NCBI GenBank assembly: GCA_002083595.1
Contig: MSXT01000006.1
Location: forward strand, 1 to 64,000
From: Proteobacteria bacterium ST_bin16
GTDB lineage: Bacteria; Pseudomonadota; Gammaproteobacteria; Burkholderiales; Nitrosomonadaceae
Direction: 5' to 3'
DNA length: 64,000 nucleotides
Shown: piece after piece, positions 8,261 to 16,929 of the stretch
Position numbering within the stretch: position 1 is the first letter of the stretch
How the letters are laid out: the number at the start of each line of letters is the position of its first letter
Position numbers and translations under genes: made by a program
The notes under the pieces: model-generated
Database searches by the model: none
The model's input: only the letters and a program-made list of their open reading frames with translations
Told to the model about the DNA's origin: nothing

Positions 8261-9643
8261 ATGCTTATATTTTTCTCCCAAGAGAAGACTGATTTATTGG
8301 ATCCGTATCAGGATCTTTTTGAAATTTGTCATTTCAGTGATTTTTCGGATTGGGAGAAAAATAAAATCATTCCTTCCGCGTTTATCATCGCGGGAAATGA
8401 TAAACAATATACCGCATCAATCCTTGGCAAGGTACGCAGAGATGACGAAGTTTTTGCGTCATTGTGTTTTGCAGCAAATCCGGTGACGGCATCTGATAAC
8501 TTGTTGCTCGATGGTCAATTGCCGCAGCCTCCGGTTTTGCTGGAAGCGGTTAATCAAATTGAAAACTTACTGAAGTCGCTGAAGAGCAATGAGACCTATA
8601 TCACCCACCAAGGACGGTTAATAAAGTACTTGTGGTTACGCCCTGATTTCATCCTTCAGCCGCACCATGAGTGGCAAAATCCCCGTTTTTATCGCTACCC
8701 ATTGTTGGAAGCGTTGAGTCAGGACAGATCCGATTCTTTCGAGTGGCTGCGCAATCTCGCCAATAACAAAATAATTGAACCTTTGACGATGCTCGACCGG
8801 CAGCGCGAATGTGCTTATTGCCGTTCGGCGCACTTGAGTTTTATCGATATATGCCCGAATTGCCAGTCGATCGATATCAAGCTGCAAGCTTCTTTGCATT
8901 GTTTTACCTGCGGTTGTGTTGATGTGCAAGATAAATTCATGCATAGCGGTACGCTGGTTTGTCCCAAATGCCATACGCATTTGCGGCATATTGGCAGCGA
9001 CTACGACCGGCCTATCGAGAATTACCGCTGCCAGTCTTGCAGCCAGTCGTTTATAGAAGGCGATGTGCAAGTCCGCTGCGCGATGTGTGAGAAAGAGATG
9101 AAACCGGGTGAGCTCATCCTGAATGAAGTGCATAGCTGGCGCTTAAGCGATAAAGGAAGAACGGTTGCTTTCCGGGGTGAAGTATTCGACTTGTCCTCGG
9201 GGTTTGATCAGCTGGATTTTATTTCCCGTGAGTTATTCATGCACGATCTTGACTGGCAAATGGTCACGTCCCGGCGTTATCCCAATGTGCATTTCAGTTT
9301 GTTCGGGATCTACTTCGCCAATCTGCCGGATCTGGTCGAACTTTTTAACCACGCGCGTCTGCTGCAAATGCTCGAAGCCTTTGCGCAACGATTGAGAAGC
9401 TTGCTCCGGACTCCTGACCTTTCCACGCGGACGTCGGAGAATATGCTGTGGTTGCTTTTGCCGAATACGGATGAGCAAGGGCTGGGCGGTTTTCAAAAAC
9501 GTATCGAAAGCAGTATGAACGTACTGCTGGAAGAAAGTGAGCATAAGCTGGATTTCCGTTTTATCGGTATTTCCTCGCGGAATATACCCGAGAAGGAAAG
9601 TGCTCCGCTCCTGCTGGCGCGTCTTGCGGGCGAGTTGCTATAG
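8261..9643 (+). CDS. Zinc-ribbon (TackOD1-like) protein with degenerate GGDEF domain
   Basis: A 460-residue cytoplasmic protein without signal peptide. Its middle carries six CxxC pairs (C184/C187, C198/C201, C214/C217, C234/C237, C257/C260, C273/C276), an array expected to bind several zinc ions and resembling the TackOD1 output domain. The C-terminal 150 residues follow the layout of a GGDEF domain, but the GGDEF signature is replaced by TSENM at 391-395, so diguanylate cyclase activity is unlikely; a regulatory or c-di-GMP-sensing role is an inference. The N-terminal 170 residues match nothing I recognise. It is the first gene of a tightly spaced operon with a glycosyltransferase, an outer-membrane channel fusion and an adaptor, so it probably regulates that machine. 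Confidence 0.72.
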   Translation: MLIFFSQEKTDLLDPYQDLFEICHFSDFSDWEKNKIIPSAFIIAGNDKQYTASILGKVRRDDEVFASLCFAANPVTASDNLLLDGQLPQPPVLLEAVNQIENLLKSLKSNETYITHQGRLIKYLWLRPDFILQPHHEWQNPRFYRYPLLEALSQDRSDSFEWLRNLANNKIIEPLTMLDRQRECAYCRSAHLSFIDICPNCQSIDIKLQASLHCFTCGCVDVQDKFMHSGTLVCPKCHTHLRHIGSDYDRPIENYRCQSCSQSFIEGDVQVRCAMCEKEMKPGELILNEVHSWRLSDKGRTVAFRGEVFDLSSGFDQLDFISRELFMHDLDWQMVTSRRYPNVHFSLFGIYFANLPDLVELFNHARLLQMLEAFAQRLRSLLRTPDLSTRTSENMLWLLLPNTDEQGLGGFQKRIESSMNVLLEESEHKLDFRFIGISSRNIPEKESAPLLLARLAGELL

Positions 9644-9646
9644 TTC

Positions 9647-10972
9647 ATGGAAAGTCTGAATCAAGCGTGGAGCTTTTTTCTTATTGCAACGTCGCGCTTC
9701 CAGGATATCGAGTACGTCTTCATGCTGATTCCATTCGTACTGTTTTTTGAATTACCGCTGTATTTTGTCAATTGGATGAGCGTTTTCCGCTATCTGTTTA
9801 AAAAATCGGTGGAAGCGCCGGTGTCATTTCCTTACTACCCGCGCGTAACTTGTGCGATTACCTGCTACGCCGAAGGAAAAGCGGTGCAGAGTACAGTGAT
9901 CTCTTTATTGGAGCAGATCTATCCGGGACATATTGAAATCATTGCGATGGTCGATGGCGTGCAAAAAAATTTGGCCACGTATCAGGCATTGAAAGAACTC
10001 GTACCCGTGGTTGCCAGTTATCCCAAGCGTTCATTGGTCATCATTCCGAAAATTCAACGCGGTGGCAGGGTCTCATCATTGAACGCCGGACTTAGCCGGG
10101 CGCAAGGTGAGATTTTTTTCGCTTTGGATGGCGATACATCGTTTGATAATCAAATGGTCAGTTCCGCTGCCGCTCACTTTCGCAACCATGATATTGTCGC
10201 GGTGACGGGGCCGATGCGTGTGCGTAACGCCAGAAAAGCGATCATTACCCGGCTGCAGAGTCTGGAATATATGTTGACCATGCAGGTAGGGAAACTGGGG
10301 TTTGCGAAACTGAATGTCATAAATAACGTCCCGGGGGCGTTCGGCATTTTTAGAAAGTCCTTTATCCAGAAAATAGGTGGATGGAATACCGGGACCGCCG
10401 AGGACCTTGATTTGACCCTGCGCATCAAGCAATACCATCAACGTTATCCGCACCTGAGGATTGAGTTTGAACCCGGTGCGGTTTCGCATACCGATGCGCC
10501 GGAAAGTTTCAAGGATTTTCTGAAGCAGCGCCTACGCTGGGATGGCGATCTTTGGTATATCTACTCGAATAAACACAAGTACGGTATTTCCGCATCGAGG
10601 ATGGGGTGGAGCAATTTTATATTTCTGCTCTGGTACGGCATTCTGTTTCAGATCGTCATGCCTTTTTCCATCGTGATTTATACGGTCTACATGGCGATAA
10701 AGCTGCCTATCCTGACTTTTTTTCTAAGCATGGTGCTGGTCTATTTGTTCTATTTAGGCTTGATTACCCTGCAATACATTTTTTATCTTGTGCTCGTCTC
10801 AGACAGAAAATGGGAGGACTGCGAAGCTGCTTTGATCCTGCCTATTTATCCGTTGTTCCAGTTTGTTTCGCGCGTCTGGAGCGCTTTTGCAATCTTAAAC
10901 CAGATACTGAACAAAGGGCACTTGGATTCCGCGATGGCGCCTTTGTGGGTGCTTAAAAAGGGAAAACAGTAA
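9647..10972 (+). CDS. Processive family 2 glycosyltransferase (polysaccharide synthase)
   Basis: A 441-residue inner-membrane glycosyltransferase of the cellulose/hyaluronan/PNAG synthase type. One helix precedes the catalytic domain (about residues 22-50) and three or four follow it (about 312-400). The processive GT2 motifs are present: D103 (MVDG), the DxD at 161-163 (DGD), the acceptor-site ED at 252-253 (GTAEDLDL) and Q294-R-L-R-W298. It should polymerise a nucleotide-sugar and pass the chain through its own membrane channel. No PilZ domain is attached, so any c-di-GMP control must come from another protein, perhaps the upstream gene, which ends 3 bases before this start. The sugar cannot be told from sequence. 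Confidence 0.85.
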   Translation: MESLNQAWSFFLIATSRFQDIEYVFMLIPFVLFFELPLYFVNWMSVFRYLFKKSVEAPVSFPYYPRVTCAITCYAEGKAVQSTVISLLEQIYPGHIEIIAMVDGVQKNLATYQALKELVPVVASYPKRSLVIIPKIQRGGRVSSLNAGLSRAQGEIFFALDGDTSFDNQMVSSAAAHFRNHDIVAVTGPMRVRNARKAIITRLQSLEYMLTMQVGKLGFAKLNVINNVPGAFGIFRKSFIQKIGGWNTGTAEDLDLTLRIKQYHQRYPHLRIEFEPGAVSHTDAPESFKDFLKQRLRWDGDLWYIYSNKHKYGISASRMGWSNFIFLLWYGILFQIVMPFSIVIYTVYMAIKLPILTFFLSMVLVYLFYLGLITLQYIFYLVLVSDRKWEDCEAALILPIYPLFQFVSRVWSAFAILNQILNKGHLDSAMAPLWVLKKGKQ

Positions 10973-10974
10973 AA

Positions 10975-13140
10975 GTGCGCGTTTTCCCGCTACTGATGTT
11001 GCTTCTGATGCTGACAACCAATGCAGGTGCTGAGGTTAAAACGTTGACCGAGTTTTATACGCATCTGGAGCAAGCCGCGACGGTGCTGAAAGCGAAGGCC
11101 GATTTGGAGGCGCAACGCTCGAATTTAAATGTGCAGGAAGCGCAGAAAGGCTGGGAAATATTTGGCGGAATATCGGCTGGTTATCAAAAAAGCCCTTTTG
11201 CCAGAGAGCCTTTCGGGCATTTCTTCGATCCGATGGGGCGGATCGGGGTACGTTATCCCTTGCTAGGCAGCGCGGAGAGGCAGCAACGGGCGATCGATGA
11301 TGCCGCGATGCAAGTTAAAATAGAAGATGTCCGTCTGGATTGGAGCAAACGGCTGGCGCGGCTCTTTATGGAAGAAAACTACGCGGCGTATTGGAGCGCA
11401 AAGAAAATGCTGGCTTTGACCGAAGCCTACTTGCGTTTGCGCGACGACGGTGTGATTTCCATCCTGCATAAACGGCGCGAAGCGGGTTTGTTATTCATGT
11501 CGGATTATCTCGAGTTTCTTTCCGCTTTCGATCGCGCGGAACGATCGCAAATCGAATTCGGCAATAATCGCGATCAAGCACTGATCAGACTGGGTTATTT
11601 GACGAATTCGGAAATACGGCCGTTCGAGCCCGTAAAACCAGTTTTGTATGCGATCGACAGCAATGCGCCGATCGATATCGAGCAATTGGATCTAAAAATA
11701 CTGCAAGCGCGCATAGAAAATACTCAAAAGACCAAAGAGACCGAGAATTGGCGTGGCATTGATTCGGATGTCAACGCCACCGCTTTTGGCGGTCCGGCCA
11801 TTCCGCATCCTTCGCCTGAATCCATGCAGATGGGCTATGGCGGCGCAGTCGGTTTTAATTTCCGCATGCCGATCGAAATTATGAGTGTGCGGAAGAATGA
11901 AGAGTCGCGTTTGAACAGTCTGTTGATCAGTCTGCGAGCGGACTACACGCATCGCGATCAGGAACTGCAACACGAATTCCGTGCTTTGCTCAGCAGTTAT
12001 CAACAGCTCGCGCAGCAAATCAAATTTCAGCATACGCGGCTTGAAGCGGCGCGTGAGTTGATCCGTGAAAGACATTTGCGCCTCAAGATGCTGGATGGCG
12101 ATGTGATCGAGAAATATTTTCAGGCGGTGAATACATATTACCGGGTGGCGATCGAGAACGTCGAAACGGAATCGGAGCAATGGAAGCTGCATATCCGGTT
12201 GCGGCAATTCATTACGCTGCTGGAGGGAAAAGGCAGAGATATTCACCCGGAAATCAACCTAAGCCACTTGACCGATCCGCTGCAACAAGCGGCATCGTTT
12301 CTTGTCAGCGGAGAAAAAACCAAAGTTGCGCCAAAACGCACCAGTTTCTCTGCTGCCGGTAATGCGGAAGCTTCGTCTGGGCGTGTTGCCGTATATGTCT
12401 GGAACTTTGACAAATTGAGCACGCAACCCGGTTTATGGGAGAAGAATCAAACGATCGAAATCGATCGTTTCCTGATTTCTTTGAATCAGCAGCAGATTGC
12501 AAAATTTGCCGCAAATCCCGCGCCGCTTAAGAAATTTCTCACCGAAGCGCAGCGGCGAGGGAAAAAAGTTGAATTGCTGTTGGGCGATCCCGATTGGATT
12601 CTGCCGGAACAGCGCGAGAAGCTGCTCATGATCGTCAAGAAATTGAGCAACATCAATTTCGATGGTTTGCATTTGGATATCGAGCCGGATCAACTGGAAT
12701 CGAACATGCCTGGCAAGGTGCGTCTGGAAGAATTGATCGAAACGGTGCGCCAAGTGTCGGCTGTTTCTCCGTGGCCGGTAGGCGCCAGTATTCATCCGCG
12801 CTATCTGACGAAAGCCGCATCATTTGATATTTGCGTGCCCTGTGAACTCAAAGCGAAAGGAATCAAAGAGATTACTGTCATGTATTACGCGATGAATCTG
12901 ACGAATATCGTTACTGCGCTCAAGTCGGCCATGAACCAATATCCGGATCTGTTATTCAGTCTGGCGCAAAGCCTGGAACCAGAATTAGGTCCGGAAAATA
13001 GTTATGTGCATAAGCCGCAATCCATTTTTATCCATGCGATGAAACAATTGCAGGATCAACTCCGGGCCCCTAATTTTACCGGGCTAGTTATTCAATCATG
13101 GCAAGATTTGGTAAGCTATCTTCATGAAAATACGCTTTAA
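10975..13140 (+). CDS. TolC-like outer-membrane channel fused to a glycosidase-like domain
   Basis: A 721-residue exported protein with a GTG start two bases after the previous stop and an N-terminal signal peptide (about residues 1-20, ending NAGA-E). Residues about 25-440 are long amphipathic helices with two strand-rich inserts, the pattern of outer-membrane efflux (TolC) proteins. Residues about 470-721 form a different alpha/beta domain that looks like a TIM-barrel glycoside hydrolase: it starts RVAVYVWNFDKL and has FDGLHLDIEPDQ at 562-573, whose D568 and E570 could be catalytic acids. The fusion would place a sugar-cleaving or sugar-binding module on the export channel. I know no described protein with this architecture. 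The hydrolase assignment is inferred from fold-like motifs only. Confidence 0.7.
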   Translation: MRVFPLLMLLLMLTTNAGAEVKTLTEFYTHLEQAATVLKAKADLEAQRSNLNVQEAQKGWEIFGGISAGYQKSPFAREPFGHFFDPMGRIGVRYPLLGSAERQQRAIDDAAMQVKIEDVRLDWSKRLARLFMEENYAAYWSAKKMLALTEAYLRLRDDGVISILHKRREAGLLFMSDYLEFLSAFDRAERSQIEFGNNRDQALIRLGYLTNSEIRPFEPVKPVLYAIDSNAPIDIEQLDLKILQARIENTQKTKETENWRGIDSDVNATAFGGPAIPHPSPESMQMGYGGAVGFNFRMPIEIMSVRKNEESRLNSLLISLRADYTHRDQELQHEFRALLSSYQQLAQQIKFQHTRLEAARELIRERHLRLKMLDGDVIEKYFQAVNTYYRVAIENVETESEQWKLHIRLRQFITLLEGKGRDIHPEINLSHLTDPLQQAASFLVSGEKTKVAPKRTSFSAAGNAEASSGRVAVYVWNFDKLSTQPGLWEKNQTIEIDRFLISLNQQQIAKFAANPAPLKKFLTEAQRRGKKVELLLGDPDWILPEQREKLLMIVKKLSNINFDGLHLDIEPDQLESNMPGKVRLEELIETVRQVSAVSPWPVGASIHPRYLTKAASFDICVPCELKAKGIKEITVMYYAMNLTNIVTALKSAMNQYPDLLFSLAQSLEPELGPENSYVHKPQSIFIHAMKQLQDQLRAPNFTGLVIQSWQDLVSYLHENTL

Positions 13141-14197
13141 TCAACCAGAAAATAAAGCTCCGGATACCGACCGGGGATTACGGGTGCAATATAGCGCCGC
13201 CAAACGAGTCGGAAGGCCGTGGCGCTGGTATTTGATCATCGCCATTTCCAGCCTCCCGGTAGTGTATTTGCTCGGGACGATTATCTGGGACACGATTAGC
13301 ATTGAGGCCAATGGCCGCATCCGGGTGCCTAGCTTTACCGTGCGCACTGCTGTGGATGGCTATGTTGAGCAGCTTTTTGTCGAGCCGTTGCAGACAGTTT
13401 CCGAAGGAGCGCCATTAGCAGCGCTGGTGAATACTGCATTGCTGGATAGTCGTGACCGGTTGCAGGTGGAGCTGGACGGGTTGAAACAGGAAAAGCATAA
13501 GATGTTGTTGCAAGCCGATGATTCCAGAACGAGCTCGGCTCAGTTGTTGAAATTCGCGCACGAACAGAAGCATTTCGCATCCCAACGATTAAGTCAGTAT
13601 GAGACCCTGTACAAACAAGGTGCTGCAACACAAGCTGAAATTGCGCTGGCGCGGAGTCAATTAAACTCGGCGCTGGAAAATCTGGTGGCGCTGGAGAAAG
13701 CGCAACGCCAGGAACGTGACCGGATGTATAGCCAGGAACAAGGTCAGTCTCCGGAAATACGCATGCTGTCAAACCGGATCAATCAGCTGCAACTCGAATT
13801 TGATAAAACTCAGGATCGAGTCCTGCAGTTAAGCCTTTTTGCGCCATCGGGCAACGGCATGGTGACAGAGATGTTTACGCAACCCGGAGAGTTTCTGGGG
13901 CGCGGTCAGGCCTTGCTTGAGATCATATTTCTCGAAAAAGTGCATATCGATGCATTCATTCCGCCAAAATACCAAGACTATGCCGTTGTGGGACAAATGG
14001 TCACGGTCAAATTCCCCAATGGGGAAAAAGCCAAAGCAAAAATAATTTCCGTGCCCGGTGTGATGCAGAAGTCTACGACAGCTGAAATTAACCCGTTGGA
14101 AACGGTTCGTTTTGCAATTCTGGCGCAATTGGAATTTGTTGGAAATGTGAAAAGCCGGTTAATCAATGGCATGCCGGTTACGATCTATTTGCATTGA
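13124..14197 (+). CDS. HlyD-family periplasmic adaptor protein
   Basis: A 357-residue membrane-fusion protein. A cytoplasmic tail of about 25 residues precedes one membrane helix (about residues 30-50). Then come the first half of a lipoyl-like domain (about 60-95), a coiled-coil hairpin (about 105-230), the second half with the motif LFAPSGNGMVTEMFTQPGEF (about 235-255) and a beta-rich C-terminal domain. Such adaptors bridge an inner-membrane transporter and a TolC channel. There is no ABC transporter here, so the partner is probably the GT2 synthase, in the way Alg44 serves alginate export. The gene overlaps the TolC fusion by 17 bases and closes the operon. Confidence 0.82.
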   Translation: MKIRFNQPENKAPDTDRGLRVQYSAAKRVGRPWRWYLIIAISSLPVVYLLGTIIWDTISIEANGRIRVPSFTVRTAVDGYVEQLFVEPLQTVSEGAPLAALVNTALLDSRDRLQVELDGLKQEKHKMLLQADDSRTSSAQLLKFAHEQKHFASQRLSQYETLYKQGAATQAEIALARSQLNSALENLVALEKAQRQERDRMYSQEQGQSPEIRMLSNRINQLQLEFDKTQDRVLQLSLFAPSGNGMVTEMFTQPGEFLGRGQALLEIIFLEKVHIDAFIPPKYQDYAVVGQMVTVKFPNGEKAKAKIISVPGVMQKSTTAEINPLETVRFAILAQLEFVGNVKSRLINGMPVTIYLH

Positions 14198-14317
14198 CAA
14201 ACCAACCGGCCAAAATGCGTTAAATCCCGTAAATAGGAAACCAGCCGGTTTCATGTTCCGCCAGGAATATACTCCGCCCCTAGAGGTATCACCTTCTTTA
14301 CCCTGAGCAATTTTGAT

Positions 14318-14446
14318 TTATCCACATTTTTTGTGGATAACATTGTGTATAAGATTTATTTTCGCTCATTAACTTAATGGACACTAAAGAGAATTCTCAC
14401 TCTGCCTAATAACTTAACACTTTAATTATGTATTATGTATCATCCG
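14318..14446 (+). repeat. Noncoding repeat, copy 3, with paired perfect DnaA boxes
   Basis: TTATCCACA (14318-14326) and TGTGGATAA (14332-14340) are two perfect, oppositely oriented DnaA boxes 5 bases apart. The core TGTGGATAACATTGTG (14332-14347) differs from copies 1 and 2 at one base. TTAACTTA follows after 21 bases, and AACTTAACAC..AATTATG..TATCATC closes the similarity near 14446. It lies just downstream of the polysaccharide operon and upstream of the ABC-F gene, so copies 2 and 3 bracket that operon as direct repeats. The rest of 14198-14615 shows only a weak AACCGGC/GCCGGTT inverted repeat (14204-14210 / 14244-14250) with a large loop and no gene. Confidence 0.68.
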
Positions 14447-14615
14447 GTTATAAGAATTTTCTTTTTCCATATATCAACCGCTATGTTTTGTATGGCGTGT
14501 TAACATTGACCGCTGTGTGCTTTGGATAAGCGGATATTTGATACAACTGGCATTCGCAAGTTTGCTGTCCTCTCTTAAGCTGTTCAATCGGGTGTTCTGA
14601 AATTTTTACAATGTT

Positions 14616-16469
14616 ATGCTGAATATTCAGTCTTTGACTTATTTGCAAGGCGGGGTTCCGCTGCTGGAAAATTGCCATTTGCAGATTTTTGCCAATCAGC
14701 GTGTGGGGCTGGTCGGTAAAAACGGGTGCGGGAAATCCACTTTGTTTCGTTTGATCCGGACAGTGATCAAGCCGGATAACGGCGAAGTCAGTTTGCAATC
14801 GGGCAAAACCGTTGCGTTCGTTGAACAGGAGATTGTCAACTCGGCGCAGTCTGCCATTGAATTTGTACTGGATGGCGATGTGGAATTGCACCGGCTGGAC
14901 AAGATTTTGGCTCAGGCTGAGCACGATGCCGCCTGGTTTGAAGCGCAGCAGCGCTATGAAGCCATTGACGGTTATACCGCACGCGCACGCGCGGCACAGC
15001 TATTGAGCGGATTGGGTTTCGCCAACGCTGCGCTGGAGCAGCCGGTTGATCATTTCTCGGGCGGTTGGCGGATGCGCCTGAATCTGGCGCGCGCCTTGAT
15101 GCATCGCGCTGATTTGTTGTTGCTCGATGAACCGACCAATCACCTGGACCTGGAAGCGATTCTCTGGCTGGAGCAATATCTGGCGCGCTATCCGGGCAGT
15201 TTGATCGTCGTATCGCATGATCGTGAGTTTCTGAATGCGTGCGTCAATCGCATCGCGCATATTAACGACCGGAGAATCGACAGTTATAGCGGTAATTATG
15301 ATGATTTCGAGCGCGCGCGCGCCGAGCGCCTATTGCAACATAATCAGGCTTTGCAGCAACAACAAAGACAAATTGCGCACATGGAGGATTTTGTGCGCCG
15401 CTTCCGCGCCAAGGCTACCAAAGCCAAACAAGCGCAAAGCCGCATCAAGGCGCTGGAACGTTTGACGCGCTTGGCGCCGTTGGCTGTAGAAGATGGTCAC
15501 TACGAGTTGCAAATTGAAGCGCCGGAGCGCAGTCCTGATGTGTTGTTGCGTGTACAAGACATGAGCTTTGGTTACGGCGATCATTTACTATTTCAGCATG
15601 TTCATCTGATCTTGCAGGCAGGCGCACGGATTGCATTGCTGGGACCGAACGGTGCGGGAAAGTCGACCTTGATCAAATTGCTGACCGGAGAAATTCAACC
15701 GGTAACCGGTTCATTGGAATGGGCGCAAAATATCCGTATCGGTTACTTTGCGCAGCATCAGCTGGAAAATCTCGACGGCAAGGCGACGCCTTTGCAGCAT
15801 ATGCAGAAACTGGCGCCGGCGCAGACCGAATTGGATTTGCGGAAATTTCTGGGACGGTTTGGGCTTGGTGGAGAGGGTGAAGACCGCCCAGTCGCCAGTT
15901 TCTCCGGAGGCGAAAAGAGCCGTCTGGCGCTGGCTTTATTGGCCTGGCAAAAACCGCATTTGCTGTTATTGGATGAGCCGACCAATCATTTGGACCTGGA
16001 TATGCGCGATGCGCTCACGTTAGCGCTGGAAGCCTATAGCGGCGCCGTGGTGCTGGTTTCGCACGATCGCAGTCTGGTGCGTGCAGTGGCGGATGAATTG
16101 TGGCTGGTGGCGGATGGCAAAGCACAACTGCTTGATGGCGATCTGGAGGATTACAAAACCTGGATAGAAGCGCGTCGTTCCAGTGAAGCCGCGGAATCAA
16201 AGCCCGCGTCGCAAAAAATGCAGCCTAAAGCAGCAGCGAAACCGAACAAGAAAGCATTGTTGTCCAAACAAGCAAAACTCGAAGCGGCTCTGGAGATTGC
16301 GCAGAGGGAATTGGCCGAAGCGAATCGCCGTTTAGCCGACCCTGCGACGTATACGAACTGCCCGCGTGAGGAAATTGACCGGCTCAGCACTCTTCATGCG
16401 GCACTCGGGGAAAAAGTGGCTGAACTCGAAGAAAACTGGTTGGAGCTGGAAATGGCGATGGAGGAATGA
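14616..16469 (+). CDS. ABC-F family ATPase, YheS type
   Basis: A 617-residue soluble protein with two ATP-binding cassettes and no membrane part. ABC-F proteins act on ribosomes, mostly at the E-site, to relieve stalling. Walker A motifs are GKNGCGKST (about residue 34) and GPNGAGKST (about 345); signatures are FSGGWRMRLNLA and FSGGEKSRLALA, each followed by LLLLDEPTNHLDL. The interdomain linker contains the conserved RFRAKATKAKQAQSRIKALER. The C-terminus is a charged coiled coil (about 525-617). The sequence is closest to E. coli YheS as I recall it. It is monocistronic and convergent with fliE. Confidence 0.93.
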   Translation: MLNIQSLTYLQGGVPLLENCHLQIFANQRVGLVGKNGCGKSTLFRLIRTVIKPDNGEVSLQSGKTVAFVEQEIVNSAQSAIEFVLDGDVELHRLDKILAQAEHDAAWFEAQQRYEAIDGYTARARAAQLLSGLGFANAALEQPVDHFSGGWRMRLNLARALMHRADLLLLDEPTNHLDLEAILWLEQYLARYPGSLIVVSHDREFLNACVNRIAHINDRRIDSYSGNYDDFERARAERLLQHNQALQQQQRQIAHMEDFVRRFRAKATKAKQAQSRIKALERLTRLAPLAVEDGHYELQIEAPERSPDVLLRVQDMSFGYGDHLLFQHVHLILQAGARIALLGPNGAGKSTLIKLLTGEIQPVTGSLEWAQNIRIGYFAQHQLENLDGKATPLQHMQKLAPAQTELDLRKFLGRFGLGGEGEDRPVASFSGGEKSRLALALLAWQKPHLLLLDEPTNHLDLDMRDALTLALEAYSGAVVLVSHDRSLVRAVADELWLVADGKAQLLDGDLEDYKTWIEARRSSEAAESKPASQKMQPKAAAKPNKKALLSKQAKLEAALEIAQRELAEANRRLADPATYTNCPREEIDRLSTLHAALGEKVAELEENWLELEMAMEE

Positions 16470-16510
16470 ATAAATGCGATTGAGGAAGATCAGACTAGGG
16501 TCAATCCGTC

Positions 16511-16834
16511 TTAAACCTGCATGTTCATGATTTCCTGATAAGCGGTTACCAGCTTGTTGCGGACCTGAACCATGGATTGGAAGGATACGTTGGCTTTCTG
16601 TAACGAGATCATTACTTCATGCAAATCGACATTCGATTGGTCGCTGACAAATTGTTCGCTCAGTTTGTCTGCACTTTTTTGCGCATGATTGACCTGATCG
16701 ACAGCCGTTTTTAGTTTCTCGCTGAAATCAACACCTGTAACCTCATCCGCGCCCGATAGTTTTTTTGCACCGGAAGCCAGCGCCGATGTCGCTTGCAGCT
16801 GCTGCAAAATGTTATCAATTCCGGCCTTGTCCAT
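16511..16834 (-). CDS. fliE: Flagellar hook-basal body protein FliE
   Basis: FliE connects the MS ring to the proximal rod. The protein has 107 residues, about the normal size, with the conserved C-terminal region VDLHEVMISLQKANVSFQ...VQVRNKLVTAYQEIMNMQV. It stands alone on the minus strand downstream of fleR, separated by 95 bases, while fliF and the remaining fli genes run the opposite way beyond fleS. The AT-rich gap before it should hold its promoter, but no clean sigma-28 or sigma-54 site could be read. Confidence 0.95.
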   Translation of the reverse strand: MDKAGIDNILQQLQATSALASGAKKLSGADEVTGVDFSEKLKTAVDQVNHAQKSADKLSEQFVSDQSNVDLHEVMISLQKANVSFQSMVQVRNKLVTAYQEIMNMQV

Positions 16835-16929
16835 GATTCACTCCAACAAAATTTTTTTAAGTATCGCGTAAAAAATCATAAAATTCAAATGATCTTAGTC
16901 AGCTCTATCGGTAAAAGCTGGGGTTTTAA

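Noticed and set aside
16835..16929. A sigma-28-like box (ACCGATAG) before fliE.
   Set aside because: The -35 partner at 11 bases is poor, so the match is not better than chance.
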